Origin: Dyadobacter sp. CY356
GTDB taxonomy: Bacteria; Bacteroidota; Bacteroidia; Cytophagales; Spirosomataceae
Length of the DNA: 64,000 nt
Assembly: GCF_021440195.1 (NCBI RefSeq)
Contig: NZ_JAJTSZ010000012.1
Coordinates: 106,579 to 170,578, forward strand
Direction: 5' to 3'
Part shown: positions 8,219-17,900 of the stretch, one piece after another
Layout of the letters: every line of letters begins with the position of its first letter
How positions within the stretch are numbered: position 1 is the first letter of the stretch
The notes under the pieces: model-generated
The model's input: the letters and a program-made list of their open reading frames with translations, nothing else
The model's database searches: none
Told to the model about the DNA's origin: nothing
Translations under genes and position numbers: made by a program

Positions 8219-9436
8219 TTACCTATCAACCTCACCCATTACCACATCTATGGAACCAATAATTGCTATCAGATCTGCCAGCAAACCACCTTTCGCCATT
8301 TCTCCGATCACGGACAAGTTATGAAAACAGCACGAACGTGCTTTGCACCGTACCGGAATATCTGACCGGCCATCTGTACGGAAGAAAAATCCTAATTCGC
8401 CTTTCGGACTTTCTCCACGTGTATAAAAATCCATTGCTTTCGGACGGATTTTTTTGGGAACCAAAGCCTGTGGATCGAATGATGGCGTCCTTTTATAGTC
8501 ACCCTGCAATTGCACCAGACTTTGCTCAATTATTTTCACCGATTCCCAGCACTCTGCCACACGCACCCAGGTTCTGTCCCAGCAATCACCTACTGTTCCC
8601 ATTTTGCCTTCTCCGATCGGAATATCAAAATCTAGTTCAGGATAAACTGAATAGCCGTCTACTCGACGTAAATCGTAACGAAGCCCGGAAGCCCGAAGCA
8701 TTGGGCCTGTACATCCATAATTGATGGCAACGGGCAGTGGAAGCACTCCTACATTAGCAGTACGCTGAACAAAAATTTTATTATCGACCACCAGTTGCTG
8801 TAATTCAACCAGTTTTGGCTTTAAATATTGAATAAATTCAGAGCACCGCTCTTCAAAACCGACCGGCAGATCATAAAACAAACCGCCGATCCAGATATAA
8901 TTATAGAGCATTCTTGCACCACAGGTCCATTCGAGCAAACGAAGGATTTGTTCCCGGTCGCGCATCATCCACAAAAAAGGTGTGTAAGCACCAATATCCA
9001 TCGCGTAAGTTCCCAGGGCTACAAAATGAGAAGCCAAACGATTTAATTCGGCAACTACTACACGGATATATTCAATTCTTTTCGGAATATCATTTTCAAT
9101 TCCCAGCATTCTTTCCACGCCCATTACATAAGCATGTTCGGAATTCATAGAAGCGACATAATCAAGCCGGTCAACATAGGGAATGATCTGATTGAAAGGA
9201 AGAGATTCCGCATGTTTTTCAAAACACCGGTGCAGATAACCAATATGCGGAACAACGTCTACCACAACTTCACCATCGGTCACAACTTCCAGGCGCAAAA
9301 CTCCGTGCGTTGAAGGATGTTGAGGCCCCATATTAAGCACCATTTCTTCCCTGCGGAGCGTTTCGGCGTTGTATTTATTTGGAGCAGAGATGGAAAGATA
9401 TTCCGGTCGGTATTCGTATTGAATCTGTTGACTCAT
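8219..9436 (-). CDS. nuoD: NADH-quinone oxidoreductase subunit D
   Basis: A 405-residue homologue of the 49-kDa subunit of complex I, which with NuoB forms the quinone-reduction site at the membrane-peripheral arm junction. NMGPQHPSTHGVLRLE at 35-50 contains the conserved histidine of the quinone pocket, and VDRLDYVASMNSEHAY near residue 89 supplies the conserved tyrosine region. The C-terminus SIDVVMGEVDR is the usual family ending, so the chain is complete. No other nuo gene is found on either side: asd and its terminator lie downstream and a GHL10 lipoprotein upstream. It is thus a detached nuoD, either the sole copy or a second one. Confidence 0.93.
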   Translation of the reverse strand: MSQQIQYEYRPEYLSISAPNKYNAETLRREEMVLNMGPQHPSTHGVLRLEVVTDGEVVVDVVPHIGYLHRCFEKHAESLPFNQIIPYVDRLDYVASMNSEHAYVMGVERMLGIENDIPKRIEYIRVVVAELNRLASHFVALGTYAMDIGAYTPFLWMMRDREQILRLLEWTCGARMLYNYIWIGGLFYDLPVGFEERCSEFIQYLKPKLVELQQLVVDNKIFVQRTANVGVLPLPVAINYGCTGPMLRASGLRYDLRRVDGYSVYPELDFDIPIGEGKMGTVGDCWDRTWVRVAECWESVKIIEQSLVQLQGDYKRTPSFDPQALVPKKIRPKAMDFYTRGESPKGELGFFFRTDGRSDIPVRCKARSCCFHNLSVIGEMAKGGLLADLIAIIGSIDVVMGEVDR

Positions 9437-9521
9437 TTTTAATTCTATTTTTCTTCCGCGAGATTATTCAAACTTGTGAACAAACACAGGATGGAATTAA
9501 TCGCACAATCCTGTCAATTTA

Positions 9522-11090
9522 TTAAAACCGTTGTAATTTCTGATCCAGTACCTCAACTTTTAACGGGCCAATCGGGCGACCTTCATTATGTAAACGATCT
9601 ACTGCGGTAATATAATAAACATATCTGCTTCCGGATTGAACTGTGGTATCCACAAATTTTTCACCTTCATAAGCCATGCCCAGAATTTTTCTTGGGTCAT
9701 ATGCCGAGGGTTTTTCATCCGGTTTGAAACGATAAATTACATAATACGTTGCCGTTTCTCCATCGGTCGCCGGATCTGGTTTTTCCCAGAACAATTCCAG
9801 ACCGTTTGTAAGCAAAGTCGCTTTCAGACTTTTTGGTGTAAGTGGCGGTATCGCATCTTTCCAACTCATCGTCGGCACCAATGCAGGATATCTGAACAAA
9901 TCGTTTCTTAATGAATCAACAAAACCCAGATTATTATTTTTGAGTGATCGGGAGCTGAAAAAGATCGTTCCCTCTGCTTCGTTTTCCCTAGAATAACGAA
10001 CCTGGCCTGGTAATTCTGTCGGATTTTGCCATTGACTATCCTTTTCTTTACCTCCTACACGATAGGCACCCAATCCTACATAAAAATGACGTCCATAACA
10101 ATTCTCCGACCACCAGTCCACAAGGTTTTTATATGGAACCCGCCCAAATCTCGACGAGAAATATACCTGTGGTGCTATATAATCCACCCAACCTTCCCGA
10201 ACCCATTTCCGGCTATCAGCAAATAAATCATCATAGGATGCGAGTGCTCCATACGTTTTGGAACCTTCTGAGTCGGTACCTTTATTTCGCCAGACACCAC
10301 ATGGACTAATACCAAATTTGATCCGGGGATTCACTGCCATCAGGGCATCATGAATCTGTTTTACAAGTAAGTCAACATTATTTCTACGCCAGTCGTTTTT
10401 GCTGGAAAATGATTGTCCATATTGCCTGAATGTAGCCTCATCATTGATAACCTGTCCGGCAACGGCATATGGATAAAAATAATCATCAAAATGGATTCCA
10501 TCCACATCGTAATTTTTCGCTACGTTGACTGCTATTTCAGTGATAAACTGACGAACGGCAGGAATCCCGAAGTTGAACAATTTATATCCATCGTAACTAA
10601 GAATCCAGTCGGGATGAGTTTTGCTTATATTCTCAGAAGAAACGCTGGTTGAAGATTTGTGTACCAGACGATTTAAATTCAGCCAGGCATGAAATTCAAG
10701 TCCGCGGCTGTGTGATTCATTGATCATAAATTCCATAGGATCCCACATTGGATCCGGCCGGCGGCCTTGCTGGCCAGTAAGCCATTCGGACCAGGGCTCA
10801 TTACTTTTTGCATAAAACGCATCACCAGCCGCGCGGACCTGAACAAAAACAGCGTTCATTCCATTCCTTTTATGGAAATCAAGAAGATTAGAAAATTCTT
10901 TGCGCTGTTCATCCGGCACAAGATTTTTACTGCTGGGCCAGTCGATGTTATCAACCGTCGCGATCCAAACTGCCCTGAATTCCCGTTTGGGAGGAAAAAT
11001 TTCTTCAGATTCTGAGCTTTGGGCTTTACAGCCTTCCAGTGAAAAAAGGGCTAACAGCAAGGTAAACGCAATAATTGGAATTTTTTTCAC
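9522..11090 (-). CDS. Family 10-like glycosylhydrolase lipoprotein (GHL10/DUF187)
   Basis: I place the start at the GTG at 11090-11088, because it gives a clean lipoprotein signal: KKIPIIAFTLLLALFSLEGC with Cys21 as the lipidation site. An upstream in-frame ATG at 11189 would bury this signal behind 33 residues. The mature protein opens with REFRAVWIATVDNIDWPSS, the GHL10 hallmark, and continues with GIHFDDYFYPYAV and DYIAPQVYFSSRFG, which supply acidic residues in a TIM-barrel active site. A C-terminal fibronectin III-like module follows (about residues 410-500). GHL10 members act on extracellular or peptidoglycan-linked glycans; the substrate here is unknown. Probably exposed at the cell surface or periplasm. 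Confidence 0.85.
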   Translation of the reverse strand: MKKIPIIAFTLLLALFSLEGCKAQSSESEEIFPPKREFRAVWIATVDNIDWPSSKNLVPDEQRKEFSNLLDFHKRNGMNAVFVQVRAAGDAFYAKSNEPWSEWLTGQQGRRPDPMWDPMEFMINESHSRGLEFHAWLNLNRLVHKSSTSVSSENISKTHPDWILSYDGYKLFNFGIPAVRQFITEIAVNVAKNYDVDGIHFDDYFYPYAVAGQVINDEATFRQYGQSFSSKNDWRRNNVDLLVKQIHDALMAVNPRIKFGISPCGVWRNKGTDSEGSKTYGALASYDDLFADSRKWVREGWVDYIAPQVYFSSRFGRVPYKNLVDWWSENCYGRHFYVGLGAYRVGGKEKDSQWQNPTELPGQVRYSRENEAEGTIFFSSRSLKNNNLGFVDSLRNDLFRYPALVPTMSWKDAIPPLTPKSLKATLLTNGLELFWEKPDPATDGETATYYVIYRFKPDEKPSAYDPRKILGMAYEGEKFVDTTVQSGSRYVYYITAVDRLHNEGRPIGPLKVEVLDQKLQRF

Positions 11091-11318
11091 TATATAACAA
11101 ATGCAAAATGTTAATCCGAGCAAAGTAACGTATTTTAGACCAAAGTTAGCCGAGAAGTTCTTTAATTTGTCTTCGAAGCAAATAAACATCTCAGTATTAT
11201 TGTTATTGTGAATAATTTTTCTGGATATTTATTGTGTAATTACAAGGAATTTTTGTGACGAACTCCCAAGAAATTACCAAAAGATATACTGCTATAACGT
11301 TTTAACCTATCTCCCATA

Positions 11319-13133
11319 TTGGAACCATTTGTAAAAACAACTAAAAAAAACGTCCTTTTTGAAATAGCCTGGGAGGTTTGCAATCAGGTCGGTGGGATTT
11401 ATACTGTTATCAGAACCAAGGTGCCGGCGATGGTCGAGAAGTGGGATGATAATTACTATTTGCTTGGGCCTTATTTTGAAAAAAAGGCATCGGCCGAGTT
11501 TGAAGAAATTACAGATCTGGATGATACCAATGTTGGTAAAACAGTGCGCAGGCTCCGTGAAATGGGCTATACCGTGCATTACGGATTTTGGCTTGTAACC
11601 GGTAAACCGCGTGTTGTGCTTTTTGATCTGGAAAGTATCAATCACGAACTGGATACGATCAAGTTTAATCTCTGGGAAAAAAACCGCATTTCCACCATCA
11701 ATACCGAACCTTTGGTAAACCAGACCTTATGTTTTGGTGAAATGGTGCGTATTTATTTGAAAGAATATGCAGAAGAAAATGCGCGAAGAGAGGATATTTC
11801 TGCTCAATTCCACGAGTGGATGGCGAGCAGCGGTCTTCCTGACCTGAAAAGAGAAAATGTAAAAATTGCTACCACGTTCACTACCCACGCAACCATGCTG
11901 GGCCGTTATCTGGCACAAAATGTTGACGGGTTTTACAGCAAACTTCCGTTTTTTGACTGGGAACAGGAGGCAAAAAATTACAATATTGTCACCCAGGCTT
12001 CTATCGAAAGGTTTGCCGCTTTAAGTGCGCACGTTTTGACTACGGTTAGTGACGTAACGGCGAGAGAATGTGAAGTATTTTTAGGTAGAATGCCAGATCT
12101 GGTTACGCCAAACGGATTAAATGTTGTTCGTTTTCAGGCTGTCCATGAATTTCAGAACCTGCATTTGAAGTATAAGGAACGGATTCATGAATTTGTGTTG
12201 GGCCATTTCTTCCCGAGTTATTCTTTCGATCTTGATAAAACGCTTTATTTTTTCACATCCGGCCGTTACGAATTTAGTAACAAAGGTTATGATTTGACTT
12301 TGGAAGCATTGGCAAGACTGAATTACAAAATGGTTCAGGCAAATATGGATACTACGGTTGTGATGTTTATTGTAACCAAACAGCCCTATTATTCCGTAAA
12401 TCCGGATGTATTGCAGTCGAGAGCGGTTTTAAATGAATTGCAGGAAACCTGTACGGCGATCGAAAAAGAGGTTGGCGAAAAACTTTTCCTTGCAGCCGCT
12501 TCTGGTGTTGATCACAAAATGCCTGATCTTAATAATTTTGTCGATGAATATTGGCGTCTTCGTTTACGTCGTACGATTCAAACCTGGAAAACGGATAAAT
12601 TGCCCGCTTTCGTTACCCATGATTTGAAGGAAGAAGACGGGATCACTGATTTTTGCAGAAAAGCAAATCTGGTAAACAACGAGCGCGATCGTGTAAAAAT
12701 CGTTTATCATCCTGATTTTATTTCCTCAACAAATCCATTATTCGGACTTGATTACGGACAATTTGTACGTGGATGTCATTTGGGTGTTTTCCCTAGTTAT
12801 TACGAACCATGGGGATATACTCCGCTTGAATGTGTTGTCCGTGGAGTGCCTACGGTAACCAGTGATTTATCAGGATTTGGTGATTATATCATGCAGATCA
12901 TGCGGGATTATGAAAATCGGGGGATTTATGTAATCAACCGTAAATCTCAGACTTACGCGCAGGCAGCTGAACAGATGGCAGATATTCTTTTCAAATTCGT
13001 AAGAATGCAGCGCCGCGACCGTATCATGCAGCGTAACCGAGTTGAAAATATTTCGGACGTTTTTGACTGGATGAATTTGAGATCGTATTATGATACGGCT
13101 CATGATTTGGCAACGAAGAGAAGGAAACCTTGA
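11319..13133 (+). CDS. Glycogen synthase, GT3 (eukaryote-like) type
   Basis: A 604-residue glucosyltransferase that extends alpha-1,4-glucan from an NDP-glucose donor. The N-terminus NVLFEIAWEVCNQVGGIYTV carries the donor-binding lysine-equivalent and glycine loop of GT3. The C-terminal FPSYYEPWGYTPLECVVRG (near residue 492) has the conserved glutamate motif, and TTHATMLGRYLA and TVSDVTARE are also typical. GT3 enzymes are found in animals, fungi and Bacteroidota, unlike bacterial GlgA (GT5). The start is TTG at 11319. An in-frame TAA at 11295-11297 limits the gene upstream and no ATG precedes the conserved segment. It is divergent from the GHL10 gene. Confidence 0.92.
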   Translation: MEPFVKTTKKNVLFEIAWEVCNQVGGIYTVIRTKVPAMVEKWDDNYYLLGPYFEKKASAEFEEITDLDDTNVGKTVRRLREMGYTVHYGFWLVTGKPRVVLFDLESINHELDTIKFNLWEKNRISTINTEPLVNQTLCFGEMVRIYLKEYAEENARREDISAQFHEWMASSGLPDLKRENVKIATTFTTHATMLGRYLAQNVDGFYSKLPFFDWEQEAKNYNIVTQASIERFAALSAHVLTTVSDVTARECEVFLGRMPDLVTPNGLNVVRFQAVHEFQNLHLKYKERIHEFVLGHFFPSYSFDLDKTLYFFTSGRYEFSNKGYDLTLEALARLNYKMVQANMDTTVVMFIVTKQPYYSVNPDVLQSRAVLNELQETCTAIEKEVGEKLFLAAASGVDHKMPDLNNFVDEYWRLRLRRTIQTWKTDKLPAFVTHDLKEEDGITDFCRKANLVNNERDRVKIVYHPDFISSTNPLFGLDYGQFVRGCHLGVFPSYYEPWGYTPLECVVRGVPTVTSDLSGFGDYIMQIMRDYENRGIYVINRKSQTYAQAAEQMADILFKFVRMQRRDRIMQRNRVENISDVFDWMNLRSYYDTAHDLATKRRKP

Positions 13134-13263
13134 TGACGTTAAGTTCGTTACGACGACATAAATAACAATTTGTTTAAAGCCTGATTAAATTTATATTGTT
13201 GAAGATTTGTTTCTTTTCCAGTAGAATTTTAATCAGGTTTTTATTTGTAATACCAACGCCCTT

Positions 13264-13560
13264 ATGAATAATCTGCAAAATTTACAACACAAGCTTGCCG
13301 GCTTTTGGAGCGATAAACCTGTCAAAAAGGCTTATTTATTTGGCTCTGCGGCAAGACAGGAATTATTACCGGGAAGCGATATAGACATTTTAGTAGAGCT
13401 TGACCAAAGCAAACTCATTGGTATGATCGAGTATATTAAAATAATTGAAGCTCTGGAAAGTTTGTTGGAAAGAAAAGTGGATCTGGTTACAACTGATGGA
13501 CTATCTCCCCATATTCAACCGTCAATTGACCGCGAAAAATTGCTGATTTATGAAGAGTAA
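13264..13560 (+). CDS. MNT-domain nucleotidyltransferase antitoxin (MntA-like)
   Basis: A 98-residue minimal nucleotidyltransferase. The motif GSX10DXD is exact: Gly27-Ser28, then Asp39 and Asp41 in SDIDILVE. In MntA-HepT modules the MNT protein AMPylates a tyrosine of the HepT RNase and so neutralises it. It overlaps the hepT reading frame by 11 bases (ATGAAGAGTAA), which is typical for the pair. It appears intact, unlike its partner. Confidence 0.88.
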   Translation: MNNLQNLQHKLAGFWSDKPVKKAYLFGSAARQELLPGSDIDILVELDQSKLIGMIEYIKIIEALESLLERKVDLVTTDGLSPHIQPSIDREKLLIYEE

Positions 13561-13901
13561 TCTAGGCAATCCGGAGCGGTTGGTACATATTCTTGAAGCC
13601 ATTGAAAACATTGAAATGTTCCTTCAAAAATATGGATTTCGCTCAGTTTGAAATCAGCAAATTGCATCTTTCAGCAACTGAACGTCAACTGGAAATAATT
13701 GGAGAAGCTACCGCATCAATCTCTTCTGAAACCAAATTAAAATTTCCCGAAATTGAATGGCAGCCTATCAAACGGTTTAGAAATATTATTGCGCACGAAT
13801 ACTTTGGCGTAAGTACTCAGATTTTATGGGGTGTGGTAAGAAAAGAATTGCCGACGCTAAAACTTCAAATCAAAAATGCTATTGACAAATTGAACAATTA
13901 G
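13550..13901 (+). pseudogene. HepT-like toxin (DUF86), frameshifted
   Basis: The frame opens at ATG 13550, inside the end of the antitoxin gene, as MKSNLGNPERLVHILEAIEN, but meets TGA after YGFRSV. The remainder continues in the +1 frame, including HLSATERQLEIIGEA and FRNIIAHEYFG. Removing one A from the A5 run at 13626-13630 restores a 116-residue protein reading FLQNMDFAQFEISKL across the join, which fits the HepT consensus (MDFxxF). The RNase motif RX4HXY (RNIIAHEY) is preserved. So this is a single-base slippage: a real inactivation, a phase-variable switch, or a sequencing error. The intact antitoxin upstream makes loss of toxin harmless to the cell. Confidence 0.8.
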
Positions 13902-14010
13902 CTTCTAAACATAACATTCATAATTCAATAACCTGCACTTCCAGCCTTGTCTCTTGAATTTATAAAAAAAATCAAGACCTTCACTGTTGATTATCTTATA
14001 CCAACAAATC

Positions 14011-14847
14011 ATGAATTACGTAGAAGTACAACTGGAACTTGAATCTGACTATACAGAAATATTAATTGCAGAACTGGCAGAGGCTGGTTTTGAATCTTTT
14101 GTTGAAACGGACGAAGGATTGCAGGCCTATATCGTTGAGGAAGATTTCAATGAAACTGTTTTAAAAGAGCTGATTGCCAAATACAGTGAGATAACCGCAA
14201 TTTCCGGTTCCTGGAAATCGTTAGAAAGAAAGAACTGGAATGAGGAGTGGGAAAGAAGTTATGAGCCCATTGAAGTTGGAAAAGACATCAGGATACGTGC
14301 AACTTTTCATGAACCAGACCCGACTTTTACTTACGATTTGCTTATACAACCAAAAATGTCATTTGGAACAGGCCACCATGAAACGACCTGGCTTGTGATG
14401 AGTGAGCAACTTAACTTGTCGCACGCAGGCCTTTCTATAATGGACGTCGGTTGCGGAACCGGAATTTTGGCCATTTTAGCGTCAAAATTAGGTGCAGCAA
14501 ATTTACTGGGTTTTGATATTGATGATTGGGCGGTCGAAAATACTATGGAGAATTTCTTAATGAATGGTCTGGGCGATGAGGCAGAAGTGTTTAAAGGCAC
14601 CATCAACGAAGTACCGTCAGAAAAACAGTTTGGCGGCATTCTGGCCAATATCAATAGAAATATTTTGCTGGAAGAAATTCCAAAATATGTAAAACATTTG
14701 TTGCCTGGCGGCTGGCTTGTTACCAGCGGATTCTATGAAATGGATCAGGCTGATATTGAAAATTGTGCCGCAGAAAGCGGATTAAAAAAATTAAGATCCA
14801 ATACACGAAACCAGTGGGCAACCGTTGTTTTTGAAAAAGAAAAATAG
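14011..14847 (+). CDS. prmA: Ribosomal protein L11 methyltransferase
   Basis: Uses S-adenosylmethionine to methylate ribosomal protein L11. I chose the ATG at 14011 over an upstream TTG at 13987, since the family begins MNYVEVQLEL. This gives 278 residues. An N-terminal L11-recognition domain (about 1-60) is followed by the Rossmann methyltransferase domain: FGTGHHETT at 118-126, SAM motif I MDVGCGTGILAIL from 144, and GFDIDDWAVE as motif II. GILANINRNILLEEIP is the catalytic region. It has no obvious operon partner. Confidence 0.93.
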   Translation: MNYVEVQLELESDYTEILIAELAEAGFESFVETDEGLQAYIVEEDFNETVLKELIAKYSEITAISGSWKSLERKNWNEEWERSYEPIEVGKDIRIRATFHEPDPTFTYDLLIQPKMSFGTGHHETTWLVMSEQLNLSHAGLSIMDVGCGTGILAILASKLGAANLLGFDIDDWAVENTMENFLMNGLGDEAEVFKGTINEVPSEKQFGGILANINRNILLEEIPKYVKHLLPGGWLVTSGFYEMDQADIENCAAESGLKKLRSNTRNQWATVVFEKEK

Positions 14848-14856
14848 ATCGTCCGG

Positions 14857-14902
14857 ATTAAGCTATTGACGTCTTTAATTCGTTAGACTTCAATAGCTTA
14901 AT
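14857..14902 (+). terminator. Hairpin after prmA
   Basis: A 17-bp inverted repeat, ATTAAGCTATTGACGTC with GACTTCAATAGCTTAAT, with one mismatch. It lies 9 bases past the prmA stop. No clear T-run follows, so its role as a terminator is uncertain. Confidence 0.5.
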
Positions 14903-14934
14903 TTGAAATCATAAGGCCAACTTCGACATACTGC

Positions 14935-17900
14935 ATGAAGATCACTCGTTACTTCCTGTTAATCTGCACTCTACTATTCATCGGAAAAAATATATCCGCT
15001 CAAAGTATCAAGGCTTCTGATGATCCCGGACAGTTTATGGTCCAGATCCGGAAGCTTATGGACGGCAGCAAAAACCCAGTTTACATGCGGTCCACCGCTC
15101 AGCTTGACAGTATCTGGATGAGCACAGTCACACCGGCACAACAAACCAAGTTCATAAACATAGCAAAAACACAATTTTCAAAAGGCCAGAAAGCCGGTCC
15201 GATCCTTCATTTGCTGATCAAAAACACCCAAACGCTTGCCAAATCCGGAAATGATGTCAATGGATTTCTGGATATGGCTGCTAAATCGGGGGACAGGTAT
15301 GATGCTAAAACTTTTCAGCGTATTCTGGAAACGGTTAAAAATACGATTGAAACGAACAGACTTTACACATCAAATTTCAATTCACTTTATCTGCTGAGCG
15401 GTACCTACAAATTCCGTTTTGATACGACAAAAGCGGAAGTCGTGGAAGCGCAAAAAGTGGCAGCCGCTGATAACTGGGATACACCGGTGGATTCCAACGA
15501 AGTTATTTCTCCAAAGTCTGCTCCTGTTATTCCGGTTTCCGGCGCCATCATTGATTTACAGAATGTGATTTTCGGAATGACTGGTTCCGGAGACTCCATC
15601 GCTTTTGGACCTGCGACAGGAAGCGTTTCGCTAAAAGATGGAATTTTTGCCGGAAAAGGTGGAAAATTCAACTGGCAGGCGGCAGGTGATTCCTCAGTTT
15701 ATGTTGATCTGGATACTTATTCTTTCAACATTACTCAACCCAAATTGCTTGCCCAAAATGTCACTCTACATGATGAAAACCAGCTTGCCAATCCTATAAA
15801 GGGAACTCTGGAATACCGGAGCGTTAAAAAATCCAGAAGCCAGCCTGCACCTTACCCTCGTTTTGTATCTAATACGAATGATGCCAAATTAAAAGCCTCC
15901 CGCAAAAATATTGCTTACAAAGGTGGTTTCACGCTGATTGGAAAAACCATGTACAGCACTTCGCTTAGTGATGAACCTTCAAAAATTACCGTTTCTTACA
16001 AAGATAAACCTGCTTTTACGGCAGTCAGTAAACGATTTTCTTTGAGAGATTCTGTCATTTCTGCTCCGCTGGCATCTTTTTCAATGCCGTTGGGTAAAGA
16101 TTCATTGACACATCCGGGCGTGACTTTTATTTACAACGATACCGAAGGACAGGTAAAACTTGGCCGTGCTGAAAAAACGGATTTTGGCCCGTTGCCTTAT
16201 CTTGATTCTTACCACAAAATGAGCATCTGGTCGCAGGCTATGCGCTGGACTTTTCCAAATAATAAAGTTGAGTTTTTCCGTATTGATGGAAAATCTGTTG
16301 TACCCGTGAAACTGGAATCTTTTGACTTTTTCAAAAAAGAACGATTCAGAGGAATCAGCCAGGAATTTGGTTTTCAGCCGCTTTTGATGGCTACGAATTA
16401 TGTTCAAACTGAAAAGAAACCAACTTTTCTTGCAGAGGATATAGCCAAAAAATTCAAACAGGATCCTGTAATCATCCGTCGTGCACTGCAAAGACTGGCA
16501 CTTGACGGGTATTTTATTTATGACAAAAAAACGGATGAATTTGCAGTAAGCAAAAAGGGAGTTTTATATGTTTTGGGTAGTCTGGATAAAACGGATTATG
16601 ACAATTTCCAGGTTACGTCTCAATTTTCAGCCAGTGACGAAGTTGCGAATGCGACCATCAATTTGCCGGATACGCTGCTTACCGTTATGGGTGTCGGCAG
16701 ATTTATCGTCAGTGATTCATTAAAAATCTCCGCTATTCCCTCAGATAAAAAACTTGTCATTGGCCGCAACCGTGACTTTACGATGAATGGACAATTGGTG
16801 GCCAATAACTATCAATTCAGAGGTCAGAATCTCAAATTTAACTACGGTCAGTTTTTTGTTAATGTCAATCCAAATGACTCGATCACTTTTACGCCAAAGG
16901 AAAAATTTGCAAAAGGACAATCCGGAGAAGTTGGGGGACACGTAAAATATGAAAAAGGAGGTACGTTTTATCTGAGTGATCCTGCTAATAAATCCGGTAT
17001 ACAGAAAGGTAAAAAATCACCTAGACTGGTCGTTCCGGATGGTATGATCGTTTATTTTGATCAGCCTGAGCGTGGCACGATCCTTTATCCGCGTGAAGTA
17101 TTTTTCAAAATTCCGAAAATTGATATGGACGGACTGGATCAGCGTGATGTCATTTTTGAAGGAACTTTTAATTCAAATGGCATCATTCCGCCTATCCAGA
17201 CCATATTGAAAAGTATGCCGGACAACTCCCTCGGCTTTGAATACAAACCGCCCGTGACCGAAATGAAAATCTATGGCGGGAAAGCGATGGCCAGGTTTAC
17301 GGATACGCTGGTGATGGATAATGCAGGTTTGAAATCAAAAGCGGTTTTGCGCTATTTGTCTGCTTCCATGACGGCTAAAAATATTTTGCTTGCTTCTGAT
17401 TCATTATACGCTTCCGGGGAGCTGGCGAGTATTAAAGAAGCCACCATTGGCAAAGGATATTTCCCTGCGGTTGAGCTGAAAGATTACACTTTGCGGTGGA
17501 CGCCAAGTACGGATAGTATGTTTATCAACACTACCGGAAAATCGTTCTCTTTTTATAAAGGCACAACAAGCCTGGAAGGTGGTTTGCTTTTGCGTTCATC
17601 GGGTTTATACGGAAACGGAAAACTGAAACGACCGGATTCTGAACTTACCTCACAGGATATCAAATTTAACAAAGACGGATTCCTCGCAAACCGCTCCCGG
17701 TTCACAGTTAACAGCGGACAATTGAAAGACGCAAAAAACATTCTGACCGGTAAAAACGTCAATATTGATTTCAATATCAAAACTTCCATGGTGAATTTCG
17801 TTACCGATTCAACCGGTTTTGACAGCGATTCTTCGGGTATGGAAATTCCGGTTGCTGCTTATAAAACACTGATCGCATCAGCGAAATGGGACATTTTGAA

